39,576 nt of DNA from Verrucomicrobiota bacterium (GTDB lineage Bacteria > Verrucomicrobiota > Verrucomicrobiia > Chthoniobacterales > JAFAMB01). Location: NCBI GenBank assembly GCA_019237325.1, contig JAFAHI010000726.1:1-39576 (forward strand), in the 5' to 3' direction. The translations under genes were made by a program, and so were the position numbers. A model generated the notes under the pieces. That model worked only from the letters and a program-made list of their open reading frames with translations. It was not told the DNA's origin and made no database searches. Below, piece after piece: positions 1 to 8,793 of this stretch. Position 1 is the first letter of the stretch. Each line of letters begins with the position of its first letter.

Positions 1-2308
1 CGCCCAAACAGAACGTGGCGCTACGGATACCGCCTCCAGAGAGAGACAAACCAACCGGGTTAGGCGCTGGGGGCAGAGAATCGGCCGGGGACGTCTGCGC
101 TATAGCAGTTGCTACACCGCCAAAGGGCGCGAAGGCAACGTTCCTGCGGGCATGCACCGCCGCATTTTCCAGGTTCCTGAGCGATTCGGGGTAAGTCTCG
201 GTATCGGCCAGGATAGTGTCGGCCGCTTTCTCGCTAATCATAAAAACCGGCGTGACGATGAAATAACCGGGTATCTTGGGAAAAACCGAGGCATCGACGA
301 CTCGCAAATTCCGGACACCGTGCACTTTGAATTTGCTATCGAGCACGGCCTCCTTGTCGTTCAGCTTCCCAACATCTGCCTGCCACGGATCGGGACCGAT
401 GCGGCAGGTACCACAAGCGTGATGACCCCAAGCTTCATTCTGAATCCACTGGTCTAAGTCTGGGCTGCCATCACGCCGATTTGCACCCGGTTGGATCTCG
501 TTCTTGAATAAGAATTTCGAATTAGCGTTAATGTGACGCACGAATTGAACCGCGTTAACCAGTGCGGCCCGGTCTCGTTCCCAGCCCGGCGGACCTTCGG
601 CAAAAGAAGCAAAACAAATCTCGGGGGTTTCAAAAGGCGAGTTAGAAAGCAGGCGGACCCGCCCCCCGTTGTTCCGGGTATACGCTTTAAGAATGATCCA
701 ACTCCAGAGATTCCGCTGCTCTTGGGTTTCATCCGGCTTTTCGTGCAGCAGATCTTTCGACCAGCCCCAGTAATAGCCGGGAAACGACACCGGGGCGCCA
801 AAAATGAAAAGATCCGGCTCCGCTCGTTCGGCATCGACGCCAGAACATTTCAAAACGGCCACGGTTCCCCCGTTGGTCGTATAGAGGCCAGTATGCGACT
901 CCAACCAGTTAGCGCGAGCCGGGTCGTTCGCATCACCGGGAACGAAGCTAACGCCTTTAAGGGTAACAAAATCCTGATCTAACTGGCTGATGACGCTGAC
1001 TTCGTACCGATCCTGCAGGTTTAATCCCACGCCCGGCAAGTTGATCGCCGGATAAGCCGGTTTGCCGTCAATACCGGTCAGCTTCTCGATCTGATGCTCT
1101 TTCAGGTGTCGCTCATCCCCAATGCCGCTGAGCATTAACAATTGGGGAGTGTTGAATGAGCCGCCACAGATGATCACTTCATTCTTGGCAAAATAGCGTT
1201 TTACGGCGGCGGAACCCGATGCCTGGCCTGAGTACAGCGGGCTGGCCTGATAAAGGTGCTGGCCTTCCACAACCTCCACACCTCGAGCGCAGGGAGGGTC
1301 GCCATCCTTCTCCTGGCTGAACAGGATCTTAGTCGCATGAACGCCGGTCACAATAACGAGATTATCAGGATGCGCCTGCTGGGTCTCCAGCAACAGCTCG
1401 CGGACGCCCACTCGGCTGGCTCCATCTGTCCCAACGGGAATGAAGGCGAGTTCTTCCGGTTTATTACGCCGGTTGTTCGGGTCATTCGGATCGAGCGACA
1501 AAACTAACTGCAACTTCAGCGCTCGTCTCAGAGTCGCTAGTATTCCTTTCTTCCCGAGTACGGATTCAACCCCTCCCACCAGCACATCTCGGAAGGTAGT
1601 ATCACCTGCCTCGATCTTGGCGACCAAGTTAGGATCAATAAAACTGGTCGGTTGCCAACCTTTATACCCGTGGTTGCCCGGGTTCCAAACTGCGCGCGGG
1701 TTGACCCACGAGATAATCTGGAGCGCCCAGATATAGACAAGTCCGATGATCCTGCGGAAGAAATTGTCATAGACCTTGAAATAGAGATTCTTTTCCAGCC
1801 GGGTGAAGTAGCCGCGCATGTGTTCGCCCCGCCAGGAATCATCGCCGGTAAGATCGGCGATTTCATCCCAGTCGCGGTCATTCGGCGCGACGATGATCAT
1901 CGCATGATGGGCCGTGCAACCTCCGAGCGCAGAGCATCGCGGATAAAAGATACCGCCTTCACCCTTTCCTCCGCCGTCGCTTTGAGACGGATCATGCTGC
2001 CGCCGATACTTCGAGTCTTTTTTCTGTTGGTCCGTGTTGGCGTAATGTCGGACCGAAAAGCCCCAGCTAATTTCAGGGTGCTCGGTCGCCGCCGCGTGGT
2101 AACCCGGTACCTGCTGGACCTCTGGGGGATCAACGGTGGCTGCAGGTGGATTGCCGGCGGAGATAGCCTGATCGGTTCCTGCTTCGAGCAATAGAACCTT
2201 CCGGCCGGTCTTGGCCAGACGCGCCGCCAAAGGTCCTCCTCCCGCACCTGAGCCCACAATAATGTACTGGAACGGCGTGTTGTCGGGGCTAAGAGCCGCC
2301 TCTAGCAT
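1..2308 (-). CDS. GMC-family FAD oxidoreductase fused to patatin-like phospholipase domain (3' end outside window)
   Basis: An open frame with no stop runs from the ATG at 2308 to the left edge (769 codons). Residues 15-45 are an FAD-binding Rossmann start (IIVGSGAGGGPLAARLA, then VLLLEAG). Residues 629-636 read HHACGTCR, the GMC signature around the catalytic His, followed by the usual C-terminal VVDAS...SEKAAD block. After a roughly 50-residue linker the frame enters GLSLSGGGIRSATF, with the GGGIR oxyanion-hole signature of patatin lipases at residues 758-762; the Ser GxSxG and Asp motifs would lie beyond the edge. GMC enzymes oxidise alcohols, sterols or sugars; patatins hydrolyse acyl lipids. 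No signal peptide is seen; a hydrophobic stretch near residues 185-205 could touch a membrane. It lies 61 bp after the cytochrome gene and is probably cotranscribed. The fusion is read directly; the substrate is unknown. Confidence 0.88.
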   Translation of the reverse strand, partial: MLEAALSPDNTPFQYIIVGSGAGGGPLAARLAKTGRKVLLLEAGTDQAISAGNPPAATVDPPEVQQVPGYHAAATEHPEISWGFSVRHYANTDQQKKDSKYRRQHDPSQSDGGGKGEGGIFYPRCSALGGCTAHHAMIIVAPNDRDWDEIADLTGDDSWRGEHMRGYFTRLEKNLYFKVYDNFFRRIIGLVYIWALQIISWVNPRAVWNPGNHGYKGWQPTSFIDPNLVAKIEAGDTTFRDVLVGGVESVLGKKGILATLRRALKLQLVLSLDPNDPNNRRNKPEELAFIPVGTDGASRVGVRELLLETQQAHPDNLVIVTGVHATKILFSQEKDGDPPCARGVEVVEGQHLYQASPLYSGQASGSAAVKRYFAKNEVIICGGSFNTPQLLMLSGIGDERHLKEHQIEKLTGIDGKPAYPAINLPGVGLNLQDRYEVSVISQLDQDFVTLKGVSFVPGDANDPARANWLESHTGLYTTNGGTVAVLKCSGVDAERAEPDLFIFGAPVSFPGYYWGWSKDLLHEKPDETQEQRNLWSWIILKAYTRNNGGRVRLLSNSPFETPEICFASFAEGPPGWERDRAALVNAVQFVRHINANSKFLFKNEIQPGANRRDGSPDLDQWIQNEAWGHHACGTCRIGPDPWQADVGKLNDKEAVLDSKFKVHGVRNLRVVDASVFPKIPGYFIVTPVFMISEKAADTILADTETYPESLRNLENAAVHARRNVAFAPFGGVATAIAQTSPADSLPPAPNPVGLSLSGGGIRSATFCLG

Positions 2309-2369
2309 CGTATTCACCGTGGCAATTGATTTTTAAGGTTGATCCGCTTTGATGCGGAAATCCTGGCGT

Positions 2370-5300
2370 TTAAAGAGTTTTCAGGAACGCGATCAATTGA
2401 TGCTTTTCTTCGTCTGATAACGCCTCACCAAACCAGTGCCCGCGGTCCATCCAGAAATCGGGACATTTACTGGCTTTCAGCAGCGGCAGACCCGCCTCTT
2501 TTTCGAATGCTTGCAACGCTTCTTTGCCCTTAAGACCCCGAGCGCTTACCAGGAACGATCCGCGCAAGAGCGAGGCGCTAGCATCGATTAACAGGCCTGT
2601 AGGAGCTTCGGGATTCATATTCATGATCAAATTGACTGGGGTTCCTGCCGGGATCGGTCCCACGGACAATGGGCCAAGATCACCATTGACGAAGGCATTC
2701 AATTCGAGGCCGGTGATCAAGCTTAACGCCGCCAGAATGCCGAATACCCAGCGACCGACGATGGGGCGAGCATTGCCAAACCAGATCCAGAGCGCAAACG
2801 CGAGTAGAGCCGCAGGCACAAGCCAGAATGCCCCATAAACTTTATCGAAACGGGTTATCACGAGGATTGCCACCGATAACAGGGCCAGTAAGAGCACGAC
2901 AAAACCGGCCAAGCGCGGCACGCCCAGTAGCGCGAGCACCACAAACAAGACGACTAACAGAAGCCAAAGGTATAAGGAAAGAAATGAGGTCCAGAAATCT
3001 CCAATGATACCGGCAAACAATTCTCTGATGAACTTGGCCGGAATGATGATAGACGTGACTTCGGGAATCCTGTAAATGAAGCCGGGATCTCCCTGGCTTA
3101 ATTCCGCCTGATCCCAACGGAGATCACCCTGGTGATGATTAATGTCGGCAACGCGTTTCGCGTTCCAAAGCAACTTGGTGATACCATCGTTGAACGCGGT
3201 TAACCGTCCTTTCACCGACGGGTCGCCGTTGAAGAGGCCGAGCGAATTATCATGCAGATACGGCGCGGTCGCCCACAAACTCACCAAGGAAGCCGGCCGA
3301 TAATATCCGGGACCACCGCCTGGCGGATAATAAACGTCGTTCATCCCCATGCTATCCGGCAGCACACCGCTGTAAGGATTATAGAAGCGAACTGGACCAA
3401 CTGGCGGCAGATTCTTGTAGTCCTCAGAACTGAAGTTGTCCCACATCTGTCCCCGCATCCCATTGGTACCGACCGCCCGGCCAGAATTCGTGCCGGCTAA
3501 GGTCACCGGTACTCGAATATCGGTGGAGAGATAGTTGTCCTCGATGAATGCGTCAGCGCCATTCTCGGGCTGCCCGGCAAACGCCGTGATTCGCCGAACG
3601 TACTCCTGGTAAGCCGGTGTTTTCTTGAAAAGCTCCCAATCGGCATAAGCCGTGGGCAACGTGAGTTGCGGCGAGGCATCATTGGTCGAAGGGGCATTGC
3701 TAAATTTAGCCCAATCCGACGAAAAGCTTAGTTTGAAGCCATCCGGCTGCTTGCTTGAATGACAGATAGCGCAGTTCCGCAAAAAAACAGCACGGCCGGT
3801 CGCAGCCAACTCTTTGTCCTGTTCGATAATTGCTTTTCCGTCTGGCCCGGCAAAGGCCAGTTTCATCGGTGCGGTGCTGCAGTTCTCCACGGGAACGTCC
3901 GGAGAATTGTTAGTCGGTGAATCTGGCGCCGGAGATGGAGCGGGGTTGGCTTTCTGACTTCTTAAGGTGAAAAACGCTTTGAGATAGGGAACTCGATATT
4001 TCTTCGCGGTTCGCCAGAAGACCGAGTTCGCTTCACAGGTGGCAACGGAGAAAGGCTTCTGCGGTACAAAACCGATGAGCGGATTATGGCATCGTAACCA
4101 TTCCTCGGAGAAGGCTCCGATATTAAGGTAGACGCGAGCCAGCGCGCCAAAGACGCCGATACTATCCGCTCCGTCTAACAGCACTCTGGGAGTATGTCGC
4201 GGATTGGTGGCCGAGTTACTATCTTCGACACTCGGCAACAATAGGTTGGCCGCACCTTGTAATTCCGGCGGATTAGCCGCCGCAAGCTCTAACCGTGCCG
4301 GTACCTGGAAGATGGCATTAATCGTGTTAGCATTATTGATGTGATCCGTGCTAACCAGCGAGGTATCAATCGTCCCGGGTTGCTGGCTGGCCAGGAAATG
4401 ATGGATAAAATTGTTCGCTTTAGTCAGGTTAGCGAAAGCGGTTTTCGGGCTCCAATACTGGTTCCCGATAATAGAAGATAGATTCTCCCACTGAGGATTC
4501 TCTGGATCACTGGGCGGATTCAACGGATGCGGCCCGATATGGCAAAAAGCGCAGGACATGCTCGGCCGGAAAGGCCGGATCAATTGTGGATCTGCATAGA
4601 TGCTGTCTTGCGTATAGTAGGCATCCTTGGGCGCATCGATGACCCGCTCTTTCCAGTAAGCTCTGGCTTTCGCGGCTGCAGGAGTATCCCCGAAGAAATT
4701 CGGGTTCGGGATCAAGCGGAGTCCCATAACCCCACTGGGGTAACCGTAGATATCGTAGTCGACCCCATCTTTCGGCAGTTGCGCGATAACAGATTCGTAC
4801 AAAGCTTGATCGCCGGGTTTGAAGATGTATTTGGGATGCCCCGGTGGCGCTTGAGGCGGCCCTAAGATCGGTTTTCCGTTTTCATCGAAATCTCCGCCAG
4901 GCGGAGACTTGAGCGCGATCTTGTCTCCATCGGCTTGATCCAGATAAAGTCCTAGGATGCGCTTCGCAGGGTCGGTCTGTTTCGTCATCCCCGGCTGGTT
5001 AATAAGTCCAGCGTCCCGGAATCGATGCTCCCGCTGGCGTGAATCCAGCAAAATGAGAAAGTCGATCAACCCATAGCCGCGTTCCTGCAGCCAACCCCAA
5101 AAGGTCTCATTCCCTTCTCCCCAAAGGATCCAAGTATTCTGACCGCGGATGGCGTTTCGTTCTTCATCGCTAATTTTGCCATCGCCGTCGAGATCGTAGT
5201 TGATCGGCTGCAGCTTGCCTCCCGGGCCACTCGCGATTTGGTCGACCTGCCAAAAGAGATTCCGTGGCTCAGCCGGGAAACATTCCTCGATTCGCTTTTC

Positions 5301-5645
5301 TACTGGCGTGCCTTGGGCGGTTCGGCCGCCGTCCGGCTCGTCCTTTGCCCCGGTGGGATCGACCTTGGTAAGAAATTCCTGCCAACCCGGCTTAGAATCC
5401 GGCACATGGCTCGCGGCCGGGTAGTTATTTGGAGAAGGTGATGGGGCCGGGATCGCGATTTCGTTTGGAGTCGCTGACGGAGTCGGAGTTTGTGATTGTG
5501 CGAATGCCAAACCGGTCAGGCAGCTGAGTATCCCGATGAGAACAAAACAGAGCCAATGATTTTCGGGCAATCGACGTATTCGGCTCGCCGGATCGTTCAG
5601 ATTCACAGCCTGCCGGAATTCAGTGATGAATATGAAAATCTTCAT
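2370..5645 (-). CDS. RoxA-like di-heme c-type cytochrome with EF-hand and four-helix membrane insert
   Basis: A 1091-residue exported protein. A hydrophobic signal segment near residues 30-50 ends in LAFAQS and is followed by a Pro/Ser/Thr-rich linker. DLDGDGKISDEE at about 151-162 is a canonical EF-hand loop. Two c-heme motifs are present, CAFCH at 365-369 and CAICH at 625-629. The later segment SLWATAPYLHDNSL and the end KCPDFWMDRGHWFGEALS resemble the large di-heme cytochrome/peroxidase family that includes rubber oxygenase RoxA and MauG relatives. Four strongly hydrophobic helices at roughly 885-990 lie between those two conserved parts, which I do not know from RoxA. The start overlaps the end of the TPR gene by 26 bp, indicating coupling. 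A plausible role is periplasmic oxidation or electron acceptance for the downstream GMC enzyme (inference). Confidence 0.85.
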   Translation of the reverse strand: MKIFIFITEFRQAVNLNDPASRIRRLPENHWLCFVLIGILSCLTGLAFAQSQTPTPSATPNEIAIPAPSPSPNNYPAASHVPDSKPGWQEFLTKVDPTGAKDEPDGGRTAQGTPVEKRIEECFPAEPRNLFWQVDQIASGPGGKLQPINYDLDGDGKISDEERNAIRGQNTWILWGEGNETFWGWLQERGYGLIDFLILLDSRQREHRFRDAGLINQPGMTKQTDPAKRILGLYLDQADGDKIALKSPPGGDFDENGKPILGPPQAPPGHPKYIFKPGDQALYESVIAQLPKDGVDYDIYGYPSGVMGLRLIPNPNFFGDTPAAAKARAYWKERVIDAPKDAYYTQDSIYADPQLIRPFRPSMSCAFCHIGPHPLNPPSDPENPQWENLSSIIGNQYWSPKTAFANLTKANNFIHHFLASQQPGTIDTSLVSTDHINNANTINAIFQVPARLELAAANPPELQGAANLLLPSVEDSNSATNPRHTPRVLLDGADSIGVFGALARVYLNIGAFSEEWLRCHNPLIGFVPQKPFSVATCEANSVFWRTAKKYRVPYLKAFFTLRSQKANPAPSPAPDSPTNNSPDVPVENCSTAPMKLAFAGPDGKAIIEQDKELAATGRAVFLRNCAICHSSKQPDGFKLSFSSDWAKFSNAPSTNDASPQLTLPTAYADWELFKKTPAYQEYVRRITAFAGQPENGADAFIEDNYLSTDIRVPVTLAGTNSGRAVGTNGMRGQMWDNFSSEDYKNLPPVGPVRFYNPYSGVLPDSMGMNDVYYPPGGGPGYYRPASLVSLWATAPYLHDNSLGLFNGDPSVKGRLTAFNDGITKLLWNAKRVADINHHQGDLRWDQAELSQGDPGFIYRIPEVTSIIIPAKFIRELFAGIIGDFWTSFLSLYLWLLLVVLFVVLALLGVPRLAGFVVLLLALLSVAILVITRFDKVYGAFWLVPAALLAFALWIWFGNARPIVGRWVFGILAALSLITGLELNAFVNGDLGPLSVGPIPAGTPVNLIMNMNPEAPTGLLIDASASLLRGSFLVSARGLKGKEALQAFEKEAGLPLLKASKCPDFWMDRGHWFGEALSDEEKHQLIAFLKTL

Positions 5646-6855
5646 AGCGAGGGTTCAATTGGGCAGCGCGCTCGATCAGTTTTTCACCTTCTGCGGCACG
5701 ACCGGCAGCCAGAAAGATGGTCCCCGCTTGATAATATAGACGGGCGTCTTGCATACCGGAGGCTAATGCTAGATCGATCAAATCCACGGCCTCGTCTATC
5801 CGCTTATCTCGATACAACGCCCAGGCCAGGCCGGCCTGGCTGGAAAAATTTGGCCGCAGTCCTACGTCGCGCTGCGCCCAATCCACCCCGGTTTTAGGAT
5901 CATCGCGGACACAGCAATAAAAGTCGGTTAGATGATGGCAGTAGTGAACATCACCACACTCGACCGATTCAAGGTAGTCCTGCAGTGCTGATTCCAACCA
6001 TGGTTCCGCCCGCTCCGGTTGGCCCATCAATAGATAGAGTTCACCGATGGCCTGTTTCAGCTCAGGTTTAGTCGCTCGATCAACGATGCTTTGGAGGAGA
6101 ACAATGGCTGCTTGGTAATTACCTTCAGCGGCTAATAACTCGGCTACATGTTCGTCAACCAGCCAATATCCGGTATAGCTTAGGGCGGCCCGATTGTAAT
6201 GAACCCTCGTTTCCTGATAACGCCCGCGAGAGAAGTCCAACAGGCCTCGTTGCAGCTCGACCCAGGCAAAAGCGCGAGGTTCCTTAGCGGTGATCTCGTC
6301 CTCGGACTCGAGATATAACTGTTCCGCCAGCGCCTCATCTCCCATTTTCCAATGGAAATAGGCCAGGCGGGCAAGACTATCCCAACTCCGGTTCTCCTCG
6401 ACGGCATATTCCAGGCGTACCCTAGCCGCAGTGTATCTTCCCTCTTGGAAGTCAATGTCCGCTTGTAAGACTTCTCCGGAAGCAGAGCCAGCCAAACCGG
6501 GCGCGAGCTGCAGGGCTGCCTTGGCTTGCCCCAGTCGATGGAGCTTTAAGTCCAAGCTCGCTTTCAAAAAACAGATATCCGGACAAGGTCCTATTTTTCG
6601 AATAGCGCTCTCAATGGCGCGCTCCGCATTTTTAAAATCAACTTCCCGGTTGGTTAAGGAAGCCCGGCGAAAAAGTCCCTGAAGGAAACGCGTTGTCTTT
6701 TCGATGTTCAGTGGCCTGGTCTCCGCTTCCAAGGAACTAATCACCTCTTCGATGCGACCTAGTTCGTCAGCGAAATCGTTAACCCCAGGGGACGCGGAAT
6801 CAGTGGCCGGCCGGCCGGTCAACTTAGGCGTTATTGAGGCTAGGTTAGTCGACAT
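5620..6855 (-). CDS. tetratricopeptide-repeat protein
   Basis: A 411-residue, all-helical protein with repeated TPR-type pairs, such as the segments around AALQLAPGLAGSASGEVL, LAYFHWKMGDEALAEQLY, AVELLAAEGNYQAAIVLLQ, LYLLMGQPERAEPWLESAL and LYYQAGTIFLAAGRAAEGEKL. No signal peptide or membrane segment is visible, so it is probably cytoplasmic. TPR proteins act as scaffolds; the partner is unknown, but the position between DUF4331 and the cytochrome, with 70 bp to the former and a 26-bp overlap with the latter, argues for a shared function. TPR genes beside DUF4331 genes occur in other bacteria (recollection, not checked). The ATG at 6855 has only a weak Shine-Dalgarno match. Confidence 0.85.
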   Translation of the reverse strand: MSTNLASITPKLTGRPATDSASPGVNDFADELGRIEEVISSLEAETRPLNIEKTTRFLQGLFRRASLTNREVDFKNAERAIESAIRKIGPCPDICFLKASLDLKLHRLGQAKAALQLAPGLAGSASGEVLQADIDFQEGRYTAARVRLEYAVEENRSWDSLARLAYFHWKMGDEALAEQLYLESEDEITAKEPRAFAWVELQRGLLDFSRGRYQETRVHYNRAALSYTGYWLVDEHVAELLAAEGNYQAAIVLLQSIVDRATKPELKQAIGELYLLMGQPERAEPWLESALQDYLESVECGDVHYCHHLTDFYCCVRDDPKTGVDWAQRDVGLRPNFSSQAGLAWALYRDKRIDEAVDLIDLALASGMQDARLYYQAGTIFLAAGRAAEGEKLIERAAQLNPRYEDFHIHH

Positions 6856-6925
6856 AATAACTTGAGTTTCACCGAACGGTTAAACAGCGCCACTGGCATC
6901 GCCCGTCGCGACGATTTCAAAGTCG

Positions 6926-8491
6926 CTACCAGGGATCCGCTAAATAGGGAAACTGATTGAGGAACTCTTTGTCGTTCTTCAACGGATTTGGCGGTGTTTT
7001 CGGCACAATCGGCGCTTGATCCCATAACGATTGGTCGCCGAGGATTTCGACATGGTATTTTCGGCCTTTGAACTCGGCGCTCATATCCAGAAACATCGAT
7101 AGAAACCGGGTCGCAACCTGGTCCTCGAGCCGTCTTCCAAAAGGCCAGGTTCCGGTGGTGTCCATGTCAATGGCGCACACATTAGGAACGAAGATCTCGA
7201 AAGGCCGCCGCAAAGGAATATCCAGACCCTTCTTGTTCCATGTGTCGTCCGGCATATTCAGCTGTTGAAACAGCGTTTTCTTGACCCGAGGAAACGCTTC
7301 CAGTGCGGAATCGTAGGTTTTGTGGACGGAAACGGGTGAGTTATCGTGATCGAAAGAAGTAGCTAACCCGAGCGCTGTGATCGACGGACCGAACCCCCAG
7401 CCCAAATGAGCCAGACGCTTAACGAAATGAGGCGCTAACCAGAAGTTGTTGGCGCCGACCTGGCGGCTATCCTCGCGTTCGTTCAACGCCGCATCTGCGA
7501 ACGGCTGGCCGGTCGTATCCACTAACTTGTATTTCTGCAGTTCGTCGTCGAGCTCGAACACGTCCGGTACCACCCAAGGTTTCTCCGTCCATAGCGGGTG
7601 ATCTGGAATCGCTTCCACCTTGTGCGCAGCCTTCAGCACCCAGCTCTCGCCCCACACATTCACAATCCGGTTGCCAGCAGCGTCTTCGGTGAGCAAATCG
7701 ATCGGGATCTCCAGGATGACTGCATTCACGTTCCTGCCCGCCTGCGCATCTTGGCCGCTGTAAACGAATCGATAATTGCCGTCCGCGTCTTTCGCGAACC
7801 GGTTGCCTGTCCACACTAACGGACCCGATGGCAGATCCTTTTTGACGCCCCGGCCGAGTAACGGGTTTTTGGGGTCATAATTAAATAGATCGTTGCCTTC
7901 GAGTTCTAGGAGCGTCTTTGGAATTTTTAGTTCCCGGACCTCTGGCATCGTGTGCGGCACGTGATAGAACTGAGGCGCATAGTTGATCGAGCGGAAGAAC
8001 CCCGGTAAATCGTTGAAAAAGGCGTCGTCGCGACCGCCCACAAATACCTGGAGGCGCCGGCCGCCGGAGGTAGTGACGCTCACGGGCTCGTTCGTGGCCA
8101 CCGTGAACGAGAAATCGGCTTCCCGGAATCTCTTGAACTCGACCTTGGCTTTCTGGGTCTGATCCACGCTGACTCGAATCTCAGACGGATTCAATTCACC
8201 CAGGTATTTATCCTTTACCGCCTCAAAATATTTGGTCAGATCGTCCAAGGAAAAGTCGTTCCAGGCGGGTTGGACGACTCTTGGCCCGGCATGCAGTTGG
8301 ATCCGGTAGAGCATATCGGAATCGAACTCACCAGTCTTAGGCACGGAAGCGAAGGTGAGAGCAATAACGACCTTTTCCCCTCCCTCCGGGTGATCGGAAG
8401 GAAAGCCAAACAAGTCGTATAAGTCGGCGGCGCTAACGTCGACATCTGAAAAGATCGAATTGACGGCGTTGGGATCGTTATGATCAGCCAT
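6926..8491 (-). CDS. DUF4331 domain protein
   Basis: A 521-residue protein beginning MADHNDPNAV and followed by DVSAADLYDLFGFPSD, the typical N-terminus of the DUF4331 family (ADHxDxP...DIxDLYAF). Later stretches such as NVWGESWVLKA, NLFQQ-type loops and the end with HVEILGDQSLW are consistent with a full-length member. The family has no established biochemical role. I chose the ATG at 8491 because AAGAAAGGG lies just upstream; an ATG at 8554 in the same frame would add 21 residues that do not match the family start. No signal peptide is evident. It is first in the four-gene minus-strand run, with a palindromic site about 100 bp upstream. Confidence 0.85.
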   Translation of the reverse strand: MADHNDPNAVNSIFSDVDVSAADLYDLFGFPSDHPEGGEKVVIALTFASVPKTGEFDSDMLYRIQLHAGPRVVQPAWNDFSLDDLTKYFEAVKDKYLGELNPSEIRVSVDQTQKAKVEFKRFREADFSFTVATNEPVSVTTSGGRRLQVFVGGRDDAFFNDLPGFFRSINYAPQFYHVPHTMPEVRELKIPKTLLELEGNDLFNYDPKNPLLGRGVKKDLPSGPLVWTGNRFAKDADGNYRFVYSGQDAQAGRNVNAVILEIPIDLLTEDAAGNRIVNVWGESWVLKAAHKVEAIPDHPLWTEKPWVVPDVFELDDELQKYKLVDTTGQPFADAALNEREDSRQVGANNFWLAPHFVKRLAHLGWGFGPSITALGLATSFDHDNSPVSVHKTYDSALEAFPRVKKTLFQQLNMPDDTWNKKGLDIPLRRPFEIFVPNVCAIDMDTTGTWPFGRRLEDQVATRFLSMFLDMSAEFKGRKYHVEILGDQSLWDQAPIVPKTPPNPLKNDKEFLNQFPYLADPW

Positions 8492-8587
8492 TGAGACCCT
8501 TTCTTGAGTTTTGCGATCGTATTTGGGCCACCATCGGGCGGAAATGAGGCCCACATTCCTGTTCTAACGCAAAACCCTTGCCGCGGA

Positions 8588-8607
8588 AATACGTAGAATG
8601 ACGTACA
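8588..8607. promoter_or_regulatory. palindromic site 1 (TACGT-N6-ACGTA)
   Basis: AATACGT, the 6-base spacer AGAATG, then ACGTACA. The half-sites are inverted repeats. It lies about 97 bp upstream of the DUF4331 start at 8491. The same arrangement recurs at 8670 and 10950, and the spacer AGAATG is also shared with the 10950 copy. It is a probable operator or activator site; the regulator is unknown. Confidence 0.6.
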
Positions 8608-8669
8608 CATTTGCGCGGAATCCTTCTTGATCGCCTGGCCCGCTGGAGTCGGACCGGCATCGCTTAAAC

Positions 8670-8689
8670 AATACGTGAAACGACGTATT
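8670..8689. promoter_or_regulatory. palindromic site 2 (TACGT-N6-ACGTA)
   Basis: AATACGT, spacer GAAACG, then ACGTATT: a perfect 7-bp inverted repeat with a 6-base spacer. It lies about 105 bp upstream of the metallophosphoesterase start at 8794, inside the divergent region shared with DUF4331. Confidence 0.6.
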
Positions 8690-8793
8690 GGCCGGTGCGT
8701 TCAGACATGCTTTTTTTACCGCGGCTTCCCACCGGTCAGGTGTCAAACCGGTAAAACGACCATAAAAAAACAGCTAACAGAGAGGATTGAAGT

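Noticed and set aside
533-982. Plus-strand open frame opposite the GMC gene
   Set aside because: It is the complement of a well-supported minus-strand coding region and shows no domain or start signal.
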